Assembly (NCBI GenBank): GCA_026770025.1
Contig: JAMXDE010000028.1
Location: 372,001-436,000, forward strand
Reading direction: 5' to 3'
Source: Craspedostauros australis
Taxonomy: Eukaryota; Bacillariophyta; Bacillariophyceae; Mastogloiales; Achnanthaceae
DNA: 64,000 nt
Position numbers and translations under genes: made by a program. The stretch's first letter is position 1. Each line of letters opens with the position of its first letter. The notes beneath the pieces were generated by a model. That model ran no database searches, had not been told where the DNA came from, and saw nothing but the letters and a program-made list of their open reading frames with translations. Below are positions 1 through 11,382 of this stretch, piece after piece.

Positions 1-880
1 ACATGTGCTGGGTTGACCCACCACAAACTCCATCCCAGACTCGGTTGATGAGACTCCAACGACCAGTCGCTGTCTTTCGTGGGAGACGTTCAAATCCATC
101 CACATGGAACCGTGAGAGGGGTTTGATGCTAATGCCAGCTGCTTCAAAAATGGCTTGCAGCACTTCTCTTCGATTCACCTTGCCCTCGTTGGCTGGAACG
201 AACGCAGCATCCGTGTCATCCTCACTGGTTGTACTCGCACAATCCGACTTGCACTCTTCCATAGACACAGCGACATCTTGTCGCGCGAGCACATCATCTC
301 CTGCCTGTCGATGTGGCGCCCTGCATCTGGTTGCTGATGATTTGCGCTTGGGACGTGTTGGCGCAGCAGCACCACCACAAGTCCCAATGGAGAACGAATT
401 GGCCTGTGGTACAAAGGCATTCACACCTGTGTGACGTGCACCTCCGCTTATGGATGATGCGCAGTTTGGGCAAAATGGTGGCCTACTGCAGTGACTGCAG
501 AACAGGGTCAGACATTGCTGGCAAGGCATGATACCAAAGCAGTTGGGCCCCATGTAGTCAGATGTTGGAGTTGCCATGCTGTTGTTGGGATGAAATGTAG
601 AGTATGGTAGACCACCCACACCTGTACCGATGTAGCTGGGGATGCAAAAGGAAGGAGGTTGTATGTTGGGAGGGACATGATGATTCGCAACCATGGGGAG
701 AGGAGGACTGTGAACGCTGCCATGGTGGTTTGGTCCGACAGGTGCAGAGTATTGGTACGATGCGTAGTGCCCATGAGGTGGTTGGGGATAGATGGATGTG
801 CCAGCAGTTGCTGTTTGACGTTGCACCTTTGATTGGGATGGATTGGGGTCGCTGCTCGAATCCTCGCGTGGACGGGTCAT
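1..880 (-). CDS. Partial gene, unknown Cys-rich protein (5' part)
   Basis: An uninterrupted frame runs from ATG at 880 to the left edge (293 codons, no stop), so the 3' end lies outside the window. The first 110 residues are rich in Pro, His, Ser and Tyr and look disordered. Residues 120-140 hold six cysteines spaced C-x2-C-x4-C-x2-C-x5-C-x2-C, which could bind zinc. A basic RPKRK patch at 176-180 could be a nuclear signal. Residues 236-293 look folded and end with a Trp-rich piece (GRWSLINRVWDGV). I recognise no family. A nuclear regulatory protein would fit the Cys cluster and basic patch, but that is inference. The ATG at 880 is the first in this frame after the upstream non-coding stretch. 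Function unknown; the reading frame itself is well supported by its length. Confidence 0.6.
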   Translation of the reverse strand, partial: MTRPREDSSSDPNPSQSKVQRQTATAGTSIYPQPPHGHYASYQYSAPVGPNHHGSVHSPPLPMVANHHVPPNIQPPSFCIPSYIGTGVGGLPYSTFHPNNSMATPTSDYMGPNCFGIMPCQQCLTLFCSHCSRPPFCPNCASSISGGARHTGVNAFVPQANSFSIGTCGGAAAPTRPKRKSSATRCRAPHRQAGDDVLARQDVAVSMEECKSDCASTTSEDDTDAAFVPANEGKVNRREVLQAIFEAAGISIKPLSRFHVDGFERLPRKTATGRWSLINRVWDGVCGGSTQHM

Positions 881-1529
881 GATGCGATAGCGATGGTGGC
901 TGACGGACGATGTGGGTGGGGGGAAGGCACAGATGATTCTGAATGATCTCGATGTTGGGGAGCACTGAGCGTTGTGCTGACATTGCAGATAGGAGAGCAC
1001 AGCAGACAGCGACAACAATACACAACAAACCAAAATGACACATGCATATTCGTTCACAACAGCATGAGGGATGTGTTTGTGCGGAGATCGGCGGCAACAG
1101 CTCAACGGTCGCTCATTGGTGCATACGTGGTTGTGATTGGAGAATGTATGTGGAACCATCTGCGAATTTTTGTTCTGGCGAAAGAGTGAGTGTGACGCGG
1201 CGCCAACAAAACGAGAGAGCAAGTGCAAGAGAGAGAGAGAGAGAGAGCAACGAGTGCTACATCAATCCGTCTGTCCATTCATTCTCTATTGATTTTTTCT
1301 TTTTATTCTCATCGATTGTAGCCTTAATTTCTCATCATTTGTGTTGGCATCGTGAGAGACGATCGAGAGTGTAATGATTACTTCCCTGGTGGCCGAACGC
1401 AAAACGGTAGAATACAATCGATCTGTTCTTCGTTGGCTGCCATTTGGAATTGTGTTGGCTGTCGGCGCCGATCGTCTCAGATGCGACGATTGAAGTATCC
1501 GCAGTGAATGGGCCAGAGTACAGTTGTTG

Positions 1530-1616
1530 GGTGTGTGGTGTGTGGTGTGTGATGTGTGATGTGTGATGTGTGGTGTGTGATGTGTGATGTGTGATGTGTG
1601 ATGTGTGATGTGTGAT
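1530..1616. repeat. TGTGATG/TGTGGTG simple repeat
   Basis: About 87 bases of near-perfect 7-base units alternating TGTGATG and TGTGGTG. Read on the minus strand this produces an artificial His/Thr-rich open frame. It lies in a gene-poor interval. Confidence 0.9.
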
Positions 1617-3310
1617 GCGAGTTCGCTGGGGGCGGACATTCTGTTCTGCCTGTTGCTTTTGATTGGTGCGTCGGAGATTGGTGGCTGGTCCATGAATCTG
1701 TCATTTGTGATCCCATCGTGTTGTTTTCTTGATTTTCGGATATACTTTGGTTCTTCGTTGTTCATTTGTTAAATGTCGTTCGTCCTCGTGAGCAACAAAC
1801 GACATTTACACTGAACCATTGATGATTCCCATCCAATCAGATTTGACCGAGGTGCGCCAAATTCACAACAACAACTCACACACCACACCCACATTTTCGA
1901 TCAAGACAACAAAACTGGATCGGGCATCGACCAAGGCATGCAGTGTATTGTCGAGTATGAGACAAGTAGAAGACGCCAAGTCGATCTTCGAACCATGATG
2001 GAACCGCAAAAGCGCAGCGCTCACAATGGTGCAGGAACGCGTCCGTGGTTCCACATATTTCAGGAGCCGCTGCAATTTGTCCACTGCCGTCGCTGATCGT
2101 CAATTCTGTTGGTTGAGTCGTTGGCCTCGTGATACCAAGCGGTAGGAAATCTTGCCCCGCACCATCTCCAGCATCCGGGCCATCCGCAAACCTGCGTAAC
2201 CATCTGTATCAATTCCATGTGCATCTCCTTCCATTGGTGGAATTCGAAAAGGCCAACACCACACGGATCCGCGAGCAATTGAAAGTCAACACACAGTCTG
2301 CCGGAGTCCGCAGCCCTCGCAAGAGGATTGCGAGCAACATCAATTCGGAGCGTGTAGATCGCTCAGGCACAACCTTCCCTTTCCCATCAGCCGGACACCA
2401 TGCATTATTGCGCAATACGAATGGTTGATGCAACTGTAATGGCATAGACTCACCTCAATCGTGCATGACACTGACGATGCCCTCCAGAAGGTGCATGACG
2501 ACGGAGAGGAATTTGCATGGGTATGGATTTGGTCGGATAGAAATAGCACCAGACGTAATTTCGAAATAACAATTGGATGACTACAAAGTAAACAATGAGG
2601 CGGAGGAGATGAGAGTGGTTCGTCCCTCCAGACGTCGAAACTGATAGAATGCGTGATGGAAACGTTCAGGTGAGGGTGCAAAAATGTGAGTGCGAAGAAT
2701 AACACGGGGTCCCCGACATAGGTATGCTTTTGTTGGCATAGGAATAGCACCAGGCGGAATTGCGAAATAAAATTGGACGACTACAAAGTAGACGACAAGA
2801 CGAAGAAGACGACGGCAGTCCGGGCATGTGGCTGTCGAAACCGATGGAGTCCGTGAACGCAGCGGAAAGGTGAAGATGTTGCAACTTTATCGTGAGAAAT
2901 AACACGAGAGAAAACGAGAATCCGGCAACACAACGCGCCGAACTAAAAATAACACAGGGTGAATCGCATGCATTGTATTGGTGGGTGGGTATGTCGGAAG
3001 CGTTGAAATCAAGGTATGGAGTTCATCCAACGGAGAGGATCGTGCATAGGATGAATGCAGTAATGTTTGCAAATGCGCTACCCACGCAACAACATCGTAT
3101 ACCACTATTGAAAAATTCAGTAGATTGATTTGGGAGAAAATCGGGGAACCAGAAATTGGATACAGAGGACTCAAGACAACGAAGGCGTTGGCACGGCACA
3201 ACTCCAGGTTGCGGCTCTCACACTCCTGTTCAAGCCAGAGTGGGTATGATGGTGCTGTCGTACGCTGTCTAGTGTATGAGCACACCTGTCTTTCAATGAT
3301 AAGAATCTAA

Positions 3311-3724
3311 TCAGTGGATTGCTAGAGCAGGTACAAGGTGGGCACCTGCAGCATTGCCACAGAATGCTCCGACGACACCATCGCCGCCGACACCAAGCGC
3401 CATGCCGAATGGAATGAGATTCTTGAATGATCGATCCCAAATGCTCTGCTCCAAGTACAACGCAATCTCCATGATGCTGGTAACATTGTCTGGTACAAAT
3501 GGACTGACTCCAAGAGCAAAAGTGCTGCCTTCTGCCCATGAGCTAATCAGTGACTTGCGCCATTCCCTTTCACAGTTGCGTGTAGCAATTTGTGGCTGCA
3601 CGTACCAGCGTTTGCTCCACCCATCTGCACCATGTCCTGCGATGGTACCAATGCTTGGACTATGGTTCGTCGCCAAGTGTGTCGATACGGTATCCTTGGG
3701 ATGATCACAGCTCGCTCCATCCAT
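3311..3724 (-). pseudogene. Possible exon or gene remnant, unidentified
   Basis: A 137-codon minus-strand frame. Its C-terminal two thirds read like folded protein (Trp/Arg-rich, then a Gly/Val-rich stretch ALGVGGDGVVG). The frame is closed upstream by TAG at 3737-3739, and the bases just after that stop, reading minus, could be a splice acceptor (ATAG before ATTGACG), so this could be a terminal exon. No upstream exon was found. I do not recognise the family. It could equally be a chance frame. Confidence 0.25.
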
Positions 3725-6700
3725 CCATTCGTCAATCTATCCAATACGTATGGTACTGGTATCAGTAGCATGTCGTGTCGTGTCGTATCGGAAAGTCACG
3801 AATGTATTCTGGAGTGTGCGCGATTTGTCGCTCGGCTTGTGAATCAGGATGCGCAGTTCTCTTGCAAATGGACACCAGTTCTCGGCGCAGAGCAGTGGCT
3901 CACATTTTGCTCTCACGCGGACACAAGTCAATCGCGGCGAGAGGACGAGTACACGCCATCAATTCGAAAATGTTTGTGCTTGCGAGGAAATCGGAACAAG
4001 CTCTCAGCCTCATCCACACTACCTCATCCATTAGTATGGCACTATTGTTTCATTGCTCAGAACATCCCATCCATCTACGCCAACGCTTTCCGTACAGACG
4101 ATCACCACCAGCTTCTTGTCCGTCACTCATCCAACAACCGCTGGGGGAGACAACAAATCGCATCCGCCTGTGCAACAGCGTTCACCAATCATCAACCGCC
4201 GGTGCCATTCATGTTTGGCGCTGGCTGTTGCTTGCTCTGTGACCACCCAGACTGCCACGAACGGCCCCAGCAGACAACGGAGAATGATGACGATCAGCGA
4301 GAGCGAGTGATGATACCAAATCCATGGGCGCAAAAAAAAATCGCACGCGCATGTCAGTATCGATGTTGTCGCCAGGAGCAAAATTGGAGCTGTGTTCCCA
4401 CAGCACCAAGAGTAATTGTTGTTCTATGCGACGGTGCTGTCAAGGCAATACACTTACCCTAAATTCAATCCACAATATAGCGTCCAAACGGTCAGCACGT
4501 TGTTGTTCCTTGTCTTTGATCCACGCCAACTCTGGAGACGATAACGCACCATGGAACTGATCGTCATACCTATCTCATGAGGGCAACAATGCTGACAATC
4601 CTCGCACTCCAAGTCTGCCTGCGCCGCTGACCACCAAGCGCGCCTTGTGGATGCAACACCATCGTTGACGGTTGGAATTGACGGTGGAATGTTGATTCTG
4701 CGGAGTCAGCCGATCCATCACAAGATCGAACCTGATCAGCCTCCGATGTGCAAATAATACAAATGTGGGCATGTACGATAAAAAACAGATGTATTATATG
4801 CGATACTGCTGTACTCCCCTTCTTGTGTTCAGTGCGGTACATCATTCTGTTCTTGCAGAGCCACTCCGCAGTTTTGTGGCGCACCAGAACCGATTCTTCT
4901 GGGAATGTGTATCGACAGGCACAAAGCAGTCCAGAATTCGCGAGCGCAGTATCTGATTTGGTTCTGTTCCACACAGGTTTCTACCAAAACACCACATCTC
5001 ACGTCTGTCTGTCCACCGACATCTGAAAAAGTACAGAGCGATTCTTTGGGTGCGACATGAAAAAGAACCAGGAAAAGGAATGAAACGTGATCAAGAAAAG
5101 AGCAAAATCAACTCACAAACTTCCACAACAACAACAACAACAAGACACCGAAATCCTGTCTGAGAGGCGCAACGCGCGGCGACTCGGCAACTCAGCAACT
5201 CGAGAAGAGCAGAGCAGCGTACATCAGGAATGTGCCGTAGTTGCCACCGGTCAACTTTGATTCTCAGGATGGGAACGTCATCCTCCTGCACCTATCTTGT
5301 CACAGAGTCTCGTGCCCCTTGTATGAAATGAGAGACCACACGTGGAACGCGCGAGATCATGGTGCGACGAACCCGGCAGTGATCACAGTTCCCGCGCTCA
5401 CGAAGTACTACCAGCATCAGCAAAGGCAAAAGTAACATCCCACTATACCTGGTGGAATATGCTGATAGCTCTGCACCTTCATCCCACCCTAATGTCGTAT
5501 GGTACGGCGCAGTGCACGCACGTACCATCGCATTCTGATGCAGTTTTGCTCCTCACCTATTGTTCCAAGTCCACTGCGAGAAACTGCGTGCAATCAATTG
5601 GGGCCAAAAACAGTCGAAATGTTGATCCGTTCGCACGACTGTAGACACGTCTGAGTTCAGCTTCCAGTGCCTTGCTGTGAGTCCGTCTGAGAGAGGAAAA
5701 AAGAACATTTTCGCCGCTCGCCGACGTCCAACTTGAAGACAATGACGAGTCGCATCCATGTCCGATCGAAAGCTAAAAATATAAAGCACGGGCTACTGTG
5801 GGGAATTTCTCAACTCAAGCCCTCATAACTTATAAAATATAAAGTGTAGGAATTCTAGGAAAGTCAATCCGTCACTTTCTCATAGAGAGGAACATCATAT
5901 TAAATTTATAGGGAAATCTGAGAGGACTTCCCGAGAAAGGTGTACTATTTTCGCTCAGGCGGGTCTTAATTCCGCTCGACTTCACAAGTGGCTGGTTTGG
6001 GGTCATTCTTCACGATCTGCGTTTGTCATAGCCTTCTCAACAAGGAGCAGTGATGCCGTGTCCGAGACCAAAAGATCCGAACGGCGAACGAAACGCCCAA
6101 TCAGATCTTCGTTGCTCTCGCGCCAACTGAGCAAGCAAGTCCACCGAAGAGCAAACGATCAACGAAAGGAAAGGAAGAGCGAACGCACGAACGAAAGAAA
6201 GAACGAAAGAACGAAAGAACGAAAGAACAATGGCATGAAGAGTCATGACGGACACTGCAACCGTTGTCCCTCCCAGCCGCACTGACAGGACCTTACTGGT
6301 ATCATGCGTACTTATACTCTGTCCTGAAAATAAATCGCAAGGTGGATGCTGATGAACGAAGACCGCCGAATGAGACAAGCCAGACGCGGAGCGATACGTG
6401 GCAAAGAAGGGCCACAACACCACTTGCGTCACTGGCAAACAGGTCGCCGCGTGCTTTTCCTTCCACTGGCATGTCCTCCCTTTTCTCTGGAGGTGTTGAT
6501 GAAATGCACAGCGCTCTGATCTTGTGCCGCGCTGCCCAATTGTGATTGGCCCAAGTCGCCCTTATTCCTCCGTTTCGCTCCACTATCGCCTGTGATGCTG
6601 AAGCGTCTTCCGCAATGAAATTTGGCGCCTTCCACCAACGCGCCCAAGCCGAACCAGGCCCTGCCGTTAAGTGGTCCGGCGAAATGACGGCTAATTTTCT

Positions 6701-7220
6701 TTGTGCCAAATTGATTTGTGACACTTCTCCCGTTTTGAATAACGCCAGCCAACCGTTGGCGTCGCGCTGCGCATTGTGCGTCAAGTACGAAGCACTACGC
6801 ATTTCAACGTATTGTACCACATGATTTACGACGCTGGTCACCGAATGGCGGGCAAGGAAAACAGTTAAACACCGTTTGCAATGGTTGCCCTCGTTGACAT
6901 ACGGACAGACGAACGACTAGAAAAGTCAAATCTTGTGTTGGGAGGTTGCAGCGAGCTTCCTTCTTCCGCCGTGATGTGCACGTACTGTTGCTCAAGAAGA
7001 GCCGTGTGGGCAGATTCGCGGCAACGACCAAACCCCAGTGATGTCTGCAACGCAATCACAAAATCAAACTCTGCCACTCCACAAAAAGCAACAACCGACC
7101 CAGAACCGACAGCGACGAAGGAGACTGCAAAGACACCGCGAAGACACGGCGACGATCATCAAGCCATCCAACGAGCACACAAACAAGCAAACAAACATAC
7201 AAGCACATCAAGCACATCAA

Positions 7221-7258
7221 GCAGCACGCAGCACGCAGCACGCAGCACGCAGCACGCA
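7221..7258 (+). repeat. 7-bp GCAGCAC tandem repeat in cyclin leader
   Basis: About five head-to-tail copies of GCAGCAC end about 20 bases before the cyclin start codon at 7279, so they probably lie in its 5' untranslated leader. Confidence 0.7.
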
Positions 7259-7278
7259 ACACACACCAAGCAGCAACC

Positions 7279-8959
7279 ATGGTCGATGTTCTTGACAGCC
7301 TGAAGGTGGTCCTTCGACAGGAGGAGCAGCACTACAGAACCAGCGACTACATCTGGCGCATGCAACAGCAGGTGAAGGCTGCCAGGGAGGCAGAGGAAGA
7401 GCAGCGGCGTCAGCGGGAGCAGGAACAATGGGCGCAGATGGTGGAAGCCGCCATCGAGAAGGACCCGTCACCGGCCGCTTGCGCCACCAGATCGCCATTG
7501 CGACGGATGAGAACCGATGAAAATGACCTCCAACCCAGCCCGCCAAAGAAGACGAAGACGACGGCACAACAACACAGCATCGGCGTTCCAAATCGGCAGG
7601 ATGAGAACTGCAGCTCGATGGCGGCATCGCCAGCATCGCTGTCATCAACTACAACCACATCCTCGCTTTCCTCGTCTTGCGCTTCATCGCGTCCAACCCA
7701 AGCGAATGCAGCAGGTTCGTCCTCAGGATCGGTGGCCACCAGCAGGAGCATCAACATCCATTGGCGCGAAACCATGTGCAACTGGGCGTACACTGGTAAG
7801 TTCAGCAAGTTCAAGAGGAAGCATACTACTACAAGCACACAAACAACCAATGCCAAGAGAACGCAAACGGGACGCAAGAACGGCGGGCGAAACATCAAAC
7901 CCACGAAAGGTGCCACAACCGGAAGCACACACCAACATCACAAGACTCACCAAACCCACAATCTCTCACCATCCTTGTCTTTGTCTGCGCACACCCGCGA
8001 TTGCCTTTGCCGCCTCCAATCAAACCATGCACCACCCCATGATACACAAACCACATGATCAATCGCACGGCCAACGCAACACAACGTAACGCAACACAAC
8101 GCTTGCCATGCCCTACTTTGCGACCATCAAACATGCGTACACCACCGCCACTTCCCCAACGCTCGTGCCCGCCAACCCCACAACAACAACAACAGTCGTT
8201 GATCACTTCAAGCTGTCGCGAGAAATGGTGACCATTGCAGTCAGCCACCTCGATCGGTATCTGTCGAACTGCCCCACACCAGTCGACAAAACCTTCTTCC
8301 AGCTTCTGGTCATGACGTGCCTCTACCTCTCCATCAAACTCAACGAATCTCGATGCCTCATCATCGGCGATTGCCGCTCCACAATGGAGGCAATCCTCAT
8401 GCTCAGCAAGGGCGCCTTCACCCTGCAGGAGATGGAGAGGTTGGAGTACGACGTGCTGCAACGTCTGCACTGGCACGTTCACCCACCAACGCCACAGCTC
8501 TTCATCGAGCACTTCATGTACTACATGCCAGGCGTCACATCCAACGTCCAAAGCTTCGCCCTGTTCCTCATCGAGCTGTCAACCATGGACTACTTCTTCG
8601 TCCTGTACAAACCCTCAGAAATCGCGTACGCTGCCATGTTGGTGGCCCTTGACGGCATCCCGGAATACTACGGCACGACGTTGCCCGACCTCTCGTCGCT
8701 CCACCCATCCCTGCACCCATACTCCTCCCGAATCCGAACATGCTACCAGAGGCTGGCCACCATCCATGCACAGGCCGAGAATCAAGCCGACCCATGCAGT
8801 GAAGAGGCCTACGCATCAGCGCCAGTGGCAGCGGCACAATTCGCACAGCAGCAGCGCACCCATTCCCCACCGTGCGTGATGAAAGAGGCGATGATGTCGT
8901 ACCAAGAACAGTGCCAACAGCAACAACAACAACAACAGCATACCCACTGCAACAAGTAG
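7279..8959 (+). CDS. Cyclin (diatom-type), two exons
   Basis: Predicted 426-residue cyclin, a regulatory subunit of cyclin-dependent kinases. Exon 1 is 7279-7795 and exon 2 is 8196-8959. The 400-base intron starts GTAAG at 7796 and ends CAG at 8195. Splicing joins WAYT to VVDHFKLSREMV and so completes the cyclin box, which neither exon contains alone; the split codon yields Val. The box then runs through SHLDRYLS, the LASIKL-equivalent LYLSIKL and the E-rich helix EMERLEYDVLQ. The N-terminal 150 residues are charged, then Ser-rich, and the C-terminus is Gln/His-rich; both look disordered. The W-x2-xMCxWxY entry to the box resembles the large diatom-expanded cyclin group rather than canonical A or B cyclins, and I see no obvious destruction box. 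Alternative: another PHO80-like cyclin. Confidence 0.85.
7796..8195 (+). other. Intron of the cyclin gene
   Basis: 400 bases with GTAAG donor and CAG acceptor, phase 1. Reading through it gives His/Thr-rich sequence unrelated to cyclins, whereas removing it restores a continuous cyclin box. It is the only intron in the window that I can place with confidence. Confidence 0.85.
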
Positions 8960-11382
8960 GAATACCTCATTCCTACCCGTGTAGCGGAGACACATACACA
9001 CGAGCTCCGCCTGCTTGTACATTACATCTACTACAATACACATCCCCAGATATCTCAGCCCGCTTCAATGTATCGAACGAACAGCTCCAGCGATATTTGA
9101 TTTTGGAGAGAGCAGAGCACATGAGACATCCAGCCGCCCTGTTTCCTCTTGAACACAACTGAAAGAGCTTACAATGTCCATCAGCACAACAAAAGCAGCG
9201 TGGTTTCGAGGGACGGGCGCTCCCAATGCGCTGCGCCCGAAACCAAACGGAGCTTGACATCGACTTGGTCCCGCGAATCCACAAACACTTTCAGCCAGCT
9301 CTCAGGAGTGGACCTTCACTCCATGGAACGAGCTCGGAATACTCGACTCTACCAATACTCGTATCCCATTCACATTTGTACCTTCACCCAACCATAGATT
9401 TTGATTTTACTTCACCACTGCTGCAAGTTAACACAGCATGCCAGTGCATACAGTCCGTATTGTCCCCGTCCACACACCTGAACACAACAGCTCTGCGTCT
9501 TTTGCAGCCTCCTCTTCCTCAGTGGCACACAATTGCCGGATGGCCGCGCGCTACAAACACGAGCACCATGGGTACATCCACCCTCATGCGTCTGCGATAG
9601 CTCGAAAGGCTACCGCTTCGACTGGCGTTGTGGCCGTGGTTCTCGCGACCAACTTCCTTTCACTCATTCATTCATCCAGTCATCTTTTTGGTTGTCTTCT
9701 CCATCCTCCTGAGACCGAGAACCTGTTGGTGGCGCAAACGTCAGCGTGTCATCATCAAGGACAAGGACAAGGACAAGGACAAGGACACAGAAGACGTGTT
9801 GATCCACCTTGCGAATTCGGGTGAGCGCTTTTCGCCAAAAGTCGTCGACCACCTCCTTTCGATTGAGGAACCGACACCCACTGTGCTCAGCGGTTCCCCC
9901 GGTTGTTCCATTCGAAAAATGTAGCCCAACCATGAAGCCTCCATCTCGTCAAGCTCCGAACGGCACCAATGCGACGAAGAAAGTGATTGTGGTGTCTGCC
10001 CTTGTCATTCTGTGACAACCATGTGAGCCCTCGACACCGATAAACGGAGTTTCGGAGAGATGACCGACGACATGATTCCTCCAGTTCGCGACCACCTCGG
10101 CCTCAGGGAGGAACTGCTCATACCTCGTGCAAGCAGCTCGTACAAGTACCCTTAGAGTGATGGCGGGAACACTCCACAAACAACCTTCACAGCACGCTTT
10201 CGTTGGAGCGGCGAAACCGCATCGGTTTCTGCGGCGGGTCGGTGATTTGCGGCGGCTCTTCTCTCTCACCACTTCATCGTCACTCGGGCAACTTCGCCTT
10301 TCATCCATGCCGCTCCCATGACTAAGCGCTGTGCATGCTGTACTCGTAGATGTGGACAAGCTACTATTACATTATCTAACAACACGAAGTCGCAAATCTC
10401 CAGAAGATGGCCTCCGAGTTCCGCAGAACACCACCATGGGCGAAACAAAGGGTGACACCACATCAATCAAGTTCAGTTTCAAATTCATGCCATGTCGTAA
10501 ATCCGCGAGCTATTTCACTGTCAATAGGTCAACTGCCTATGCATAGGTACTTTGTGTGCTGCCAAGTCGAAGTGGGAAGGAATCGCACCAGAAGACCTGG
10601 TCGTTCGGCCATCACAACAACTTCTGTCGTCCACCTGGGTAGACGGTATCGTCGGTGACTTCATTCACACGGCTGTTGGGCTAGCGAAGTCATGATCAGC
10701 CAACCACAAAACAAGAACACGGATATCCATGGGCAGCCGTATAGTACTGCCCCAATCCGAACATGAAATGCCATGTAAGATGTGCATGTTCTGGTGGACA
10801 AAAGGGAAGCATGGCTTGTTGAGAAGATCTTATTTGAATTGTGAGGAATACTCGGACACGCGTGTGTGATCATTCACGTTCAATCCTGTGAATGCGCCAC
10901 AGCAGACCAACCACCAACGAACTGCCCCCACTCGCCACCCAAGGCACCGTCGCGAAAGCAATCACAAATTTCGCTCCATGGAATGAAGGTAGCCGCGCAC
11001 TGCTCTTGCTGCCCACGTAGTTTCTGATTCAGTGATCCAGGACCTCGGTGATTGGTTCGACGTGCGGGCTACCTGTACCTACAAATACTGATAGCTCGTA
11101 CTGGTTCGGGCCCCTGCTTTCTTTGGTCACATGCATGCAAGTCACGGAGTGCTGATGCTGGAGTACGAGTACAAGTGCAAGTGCAAGTGCAAATGCATGC
11201 CGTACATGACTGTGGCTTGCTGCTTCTTGGTTGTTCATCAGCGCTCCCCACCAAGGCTATACCATGGCTCGTACAGGAATGGATTCTGGCACAGTACTCG
11301 TACGTGGAAAGATTGTTTCGTCCCTTCGTTGATTGGATTGGTGCACCACGATCTTCTGCCAACAGCAGCAGCAGCAGCAGCA
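8960..11382. other. Intergenic, no supported gene
   Basis: Contains a run of five AAGGAC units near 9758-9788, an AAGTGC run near 11170-11195 and an AGC run near 11361-11381. The open frames at plus 9628-9924 and minus 9949-10359 match no family I know, and the first is dominated by the repeat. The end nearest 11383 is probably the 3' flank of the peptidase gene. Confidence 0.5.

Larger units (their letters stand above)
881..7278. other. Gene-poor interval with simple repeats
   Basis: No convincing complete gene was found. It holds a GA run near 1231-1249, a TGTG(A/G)TG tract at 1530-1616, an AAC run near 5120-5142, a GAACGAAA tract at 6188-6230 and a possible exon remnant at 3311-3724. Open frames such as plus 3590-4462 (290 codons) and minus 6302-6841 (179 codons) have protein composition unlike known families and overlap open frames on the other strand. 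Minus 6302-6841 is the better of the two, but I cannot name it. Confidence 0.5.

Noticed and set aside
3590-4462. Plus-strand open frame of 290 codons
   Set aside because: No motif, Cys/His-rich irregular composition, and overlapping open frames on both strands.
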